From a bacterium (GTDB taxonomy: Bacteria > Acidobacteriota > Blastocatellia > Pyrinomonadales > Pyrinomonadaceae), in contig JAQSDP010000080.1 of NCBI GenBank assembly GCA_029945985.1, positions 1 through 7,039 on the forward strand: a DNA stretch of 7,039 nt. Reading direction: 5' to 3'. Position 1 is the stretch's first letter. Each line of letters opens with the position of its first letter. Below are positions 6,967 to 7,039 of this stretch, one piece after another. Made by a program: the position numbers and the translations under genes. The notes beneath the pieces were generated by a model, which was not told the origin of the DNA, made no database searches, and worked only from the letters and a program-made list of their open reading frames with translations.

Positions 6967-6983
6967 CGAACCGTTCGCGGTCG
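6967..6983 (+). other. Hairpin between the terminator and the helicase start
   Basis: CGA-CCG (6967-6973, with A6970 bulged) pairs with CGG-TCG (6978-6983) around TTCG. It ends 23 nt before the ATG, so it does not cover the start codon. It closely resembles the hairpin at 6874-6889. Confidence 0.45.
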
Positions 6984-7006
6984 ATAATAGGAAAAGATCA
7001 CTACAA

Positions 7007-7039
7007 ATGAGTTTTAACGAACTTGGCTTGCACTCCGCA
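7007..7039 (+). CDS. DEAD-box RNA helicase (RhlE-like), first 11 codons only
   Basis: The ATG at 7007-7009 opens MSFNELGLHSA and runs off the right edge. 'MSFxxLGLxxx' is the typical opening of RhlE/CsdA-like ATP-dependent RNA helicases. The Phe is the conserved aromatic residue upstream of the Q motif, and the LGL precedes the region that binds adenine. Such enzymes unwind short RNA helices during ribosome assembly, mRNA decay and cold adaptation. A weak purine run (AGGAAAAG, 6989-6996) lies upstream at a longer than usual distance. The call rests on 11 residues plus the preceding regulatory architecture, so other proteins with a similar start cannot be excluded. Confidence 0.6.
   Translation, partial: MSFNELGLHSA

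Larger units (their letters stand above)
6677..7006 (+). ncRNA. Probable structured 5' leader (or separate small RNA) upstream of the RNA helicase gene
   Basis: The 493 bp between the histidine kinase start and the helicase start hold no convincing protein gene. From 6778 to 6983 they are dense in RNA-like helices on the plus strand. These are a hairpin at 6778-6795, a UUCG hairpin at 6874-6889, a three-way junction at 6881-6945, a terminator at 6945-6966 and another UUCG-capped hairpin at 6967-6983. The stretches 6677-6773 and 6796-6873 show no clear structure by eye. The 5' end is set by the candidate promoter and is approximate. Because the helicase begins 40 nt after the terminator, a cis-acting attenuator is the simplest reading. 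A free-standing RNA of about 290 nt ending at the terminator is the alternative. I do not recognise the sequence as a known riboswitch, 6S RNA, tmRNA, SRP RNA or RNase P RNA. Confidence 0.5.

Noticed and set aside
6514..7006. tRNA, tmRNA, 6S RNA or CRISPR array in the non-coding interval
   Set aside because: There is no T-loop GGTTCGAATCC-type sequence, no CCA-ended acceptor stem, no long single rod-like hairpin pairing both ends, and no regularly spaced direct repeats.

Overview
The window looks like chromosomal DNA from a free-living Gram-negative-type bacterium of moderate G+C. It is most likely a member of the Acidobacteriota, of the Blastocatellia/Pyrinomonadaceae kind. This is an inference from the style of the genes: a PknB-like Ser/Thr kinase with the 'MGTVSYMSPEQARGK' activation segment that is very common in that phylum, next to a very large multi-PAS hybrid histidine kinase. 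Neither gene with a readable upstream region has a strong Shine-Dalgarno sequence. No 16S or other phylogenetic marker is present, so the placement is tentative.

Layout from left to right: (1) positions 1-914, minus strand, the N-terminal ~304 residues of a eukaryotic-like Ser/Thr protein kinase whose C-terminus lies beyond the left edge. (2) A 98-bp divergent gap with a candidate promoter for the kinase and a -10-like TACAAT placed so close to the next ATG that the transcript may be leaderless. (3) 1013-2569, plus strand, a single-chain fusion of the permease and substrate-binding subunits of an osmoprotectant (glycine betaine/choline/carnitine, OpuC/ProWX type) ABC transporter; no ATPase gene is in the window. 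(4) 2566-6513, minus strand, convergent with the transporter and overlapping it by 4 bp at the stop codons: a 1315-residue hybrid sensor histidine kinase with 8 predicted membrane segments, five PAS domains, HisKA, HATPase_c and a C-terminal receiver. (5) 6514-7006, a 493-bp non-coding interval. Its right half folds on paper into a compact three-way-junction RNA followed directly by a rho-independent terminator and another hairpin. (6) 7007-7039, the first 11 codons of what looks like a DEAD-box RNA helicase.

The window holds no operon: every gene pair is divergent or convergent. Two phospho-signalling proteins (a Ser/Thr kinase and a hybrid His kinase) flank an osmoprotectant importer, but nothing in the sequence shows that they act on it. 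The most interesting element is the structured RNA with a terminator just ahead of the helicase start. It looks like a long regulated 5' leader (attenuator) of an RNA helicase gene, or alternatively a separate small RNA. I do not recognise it as a named RNA family.
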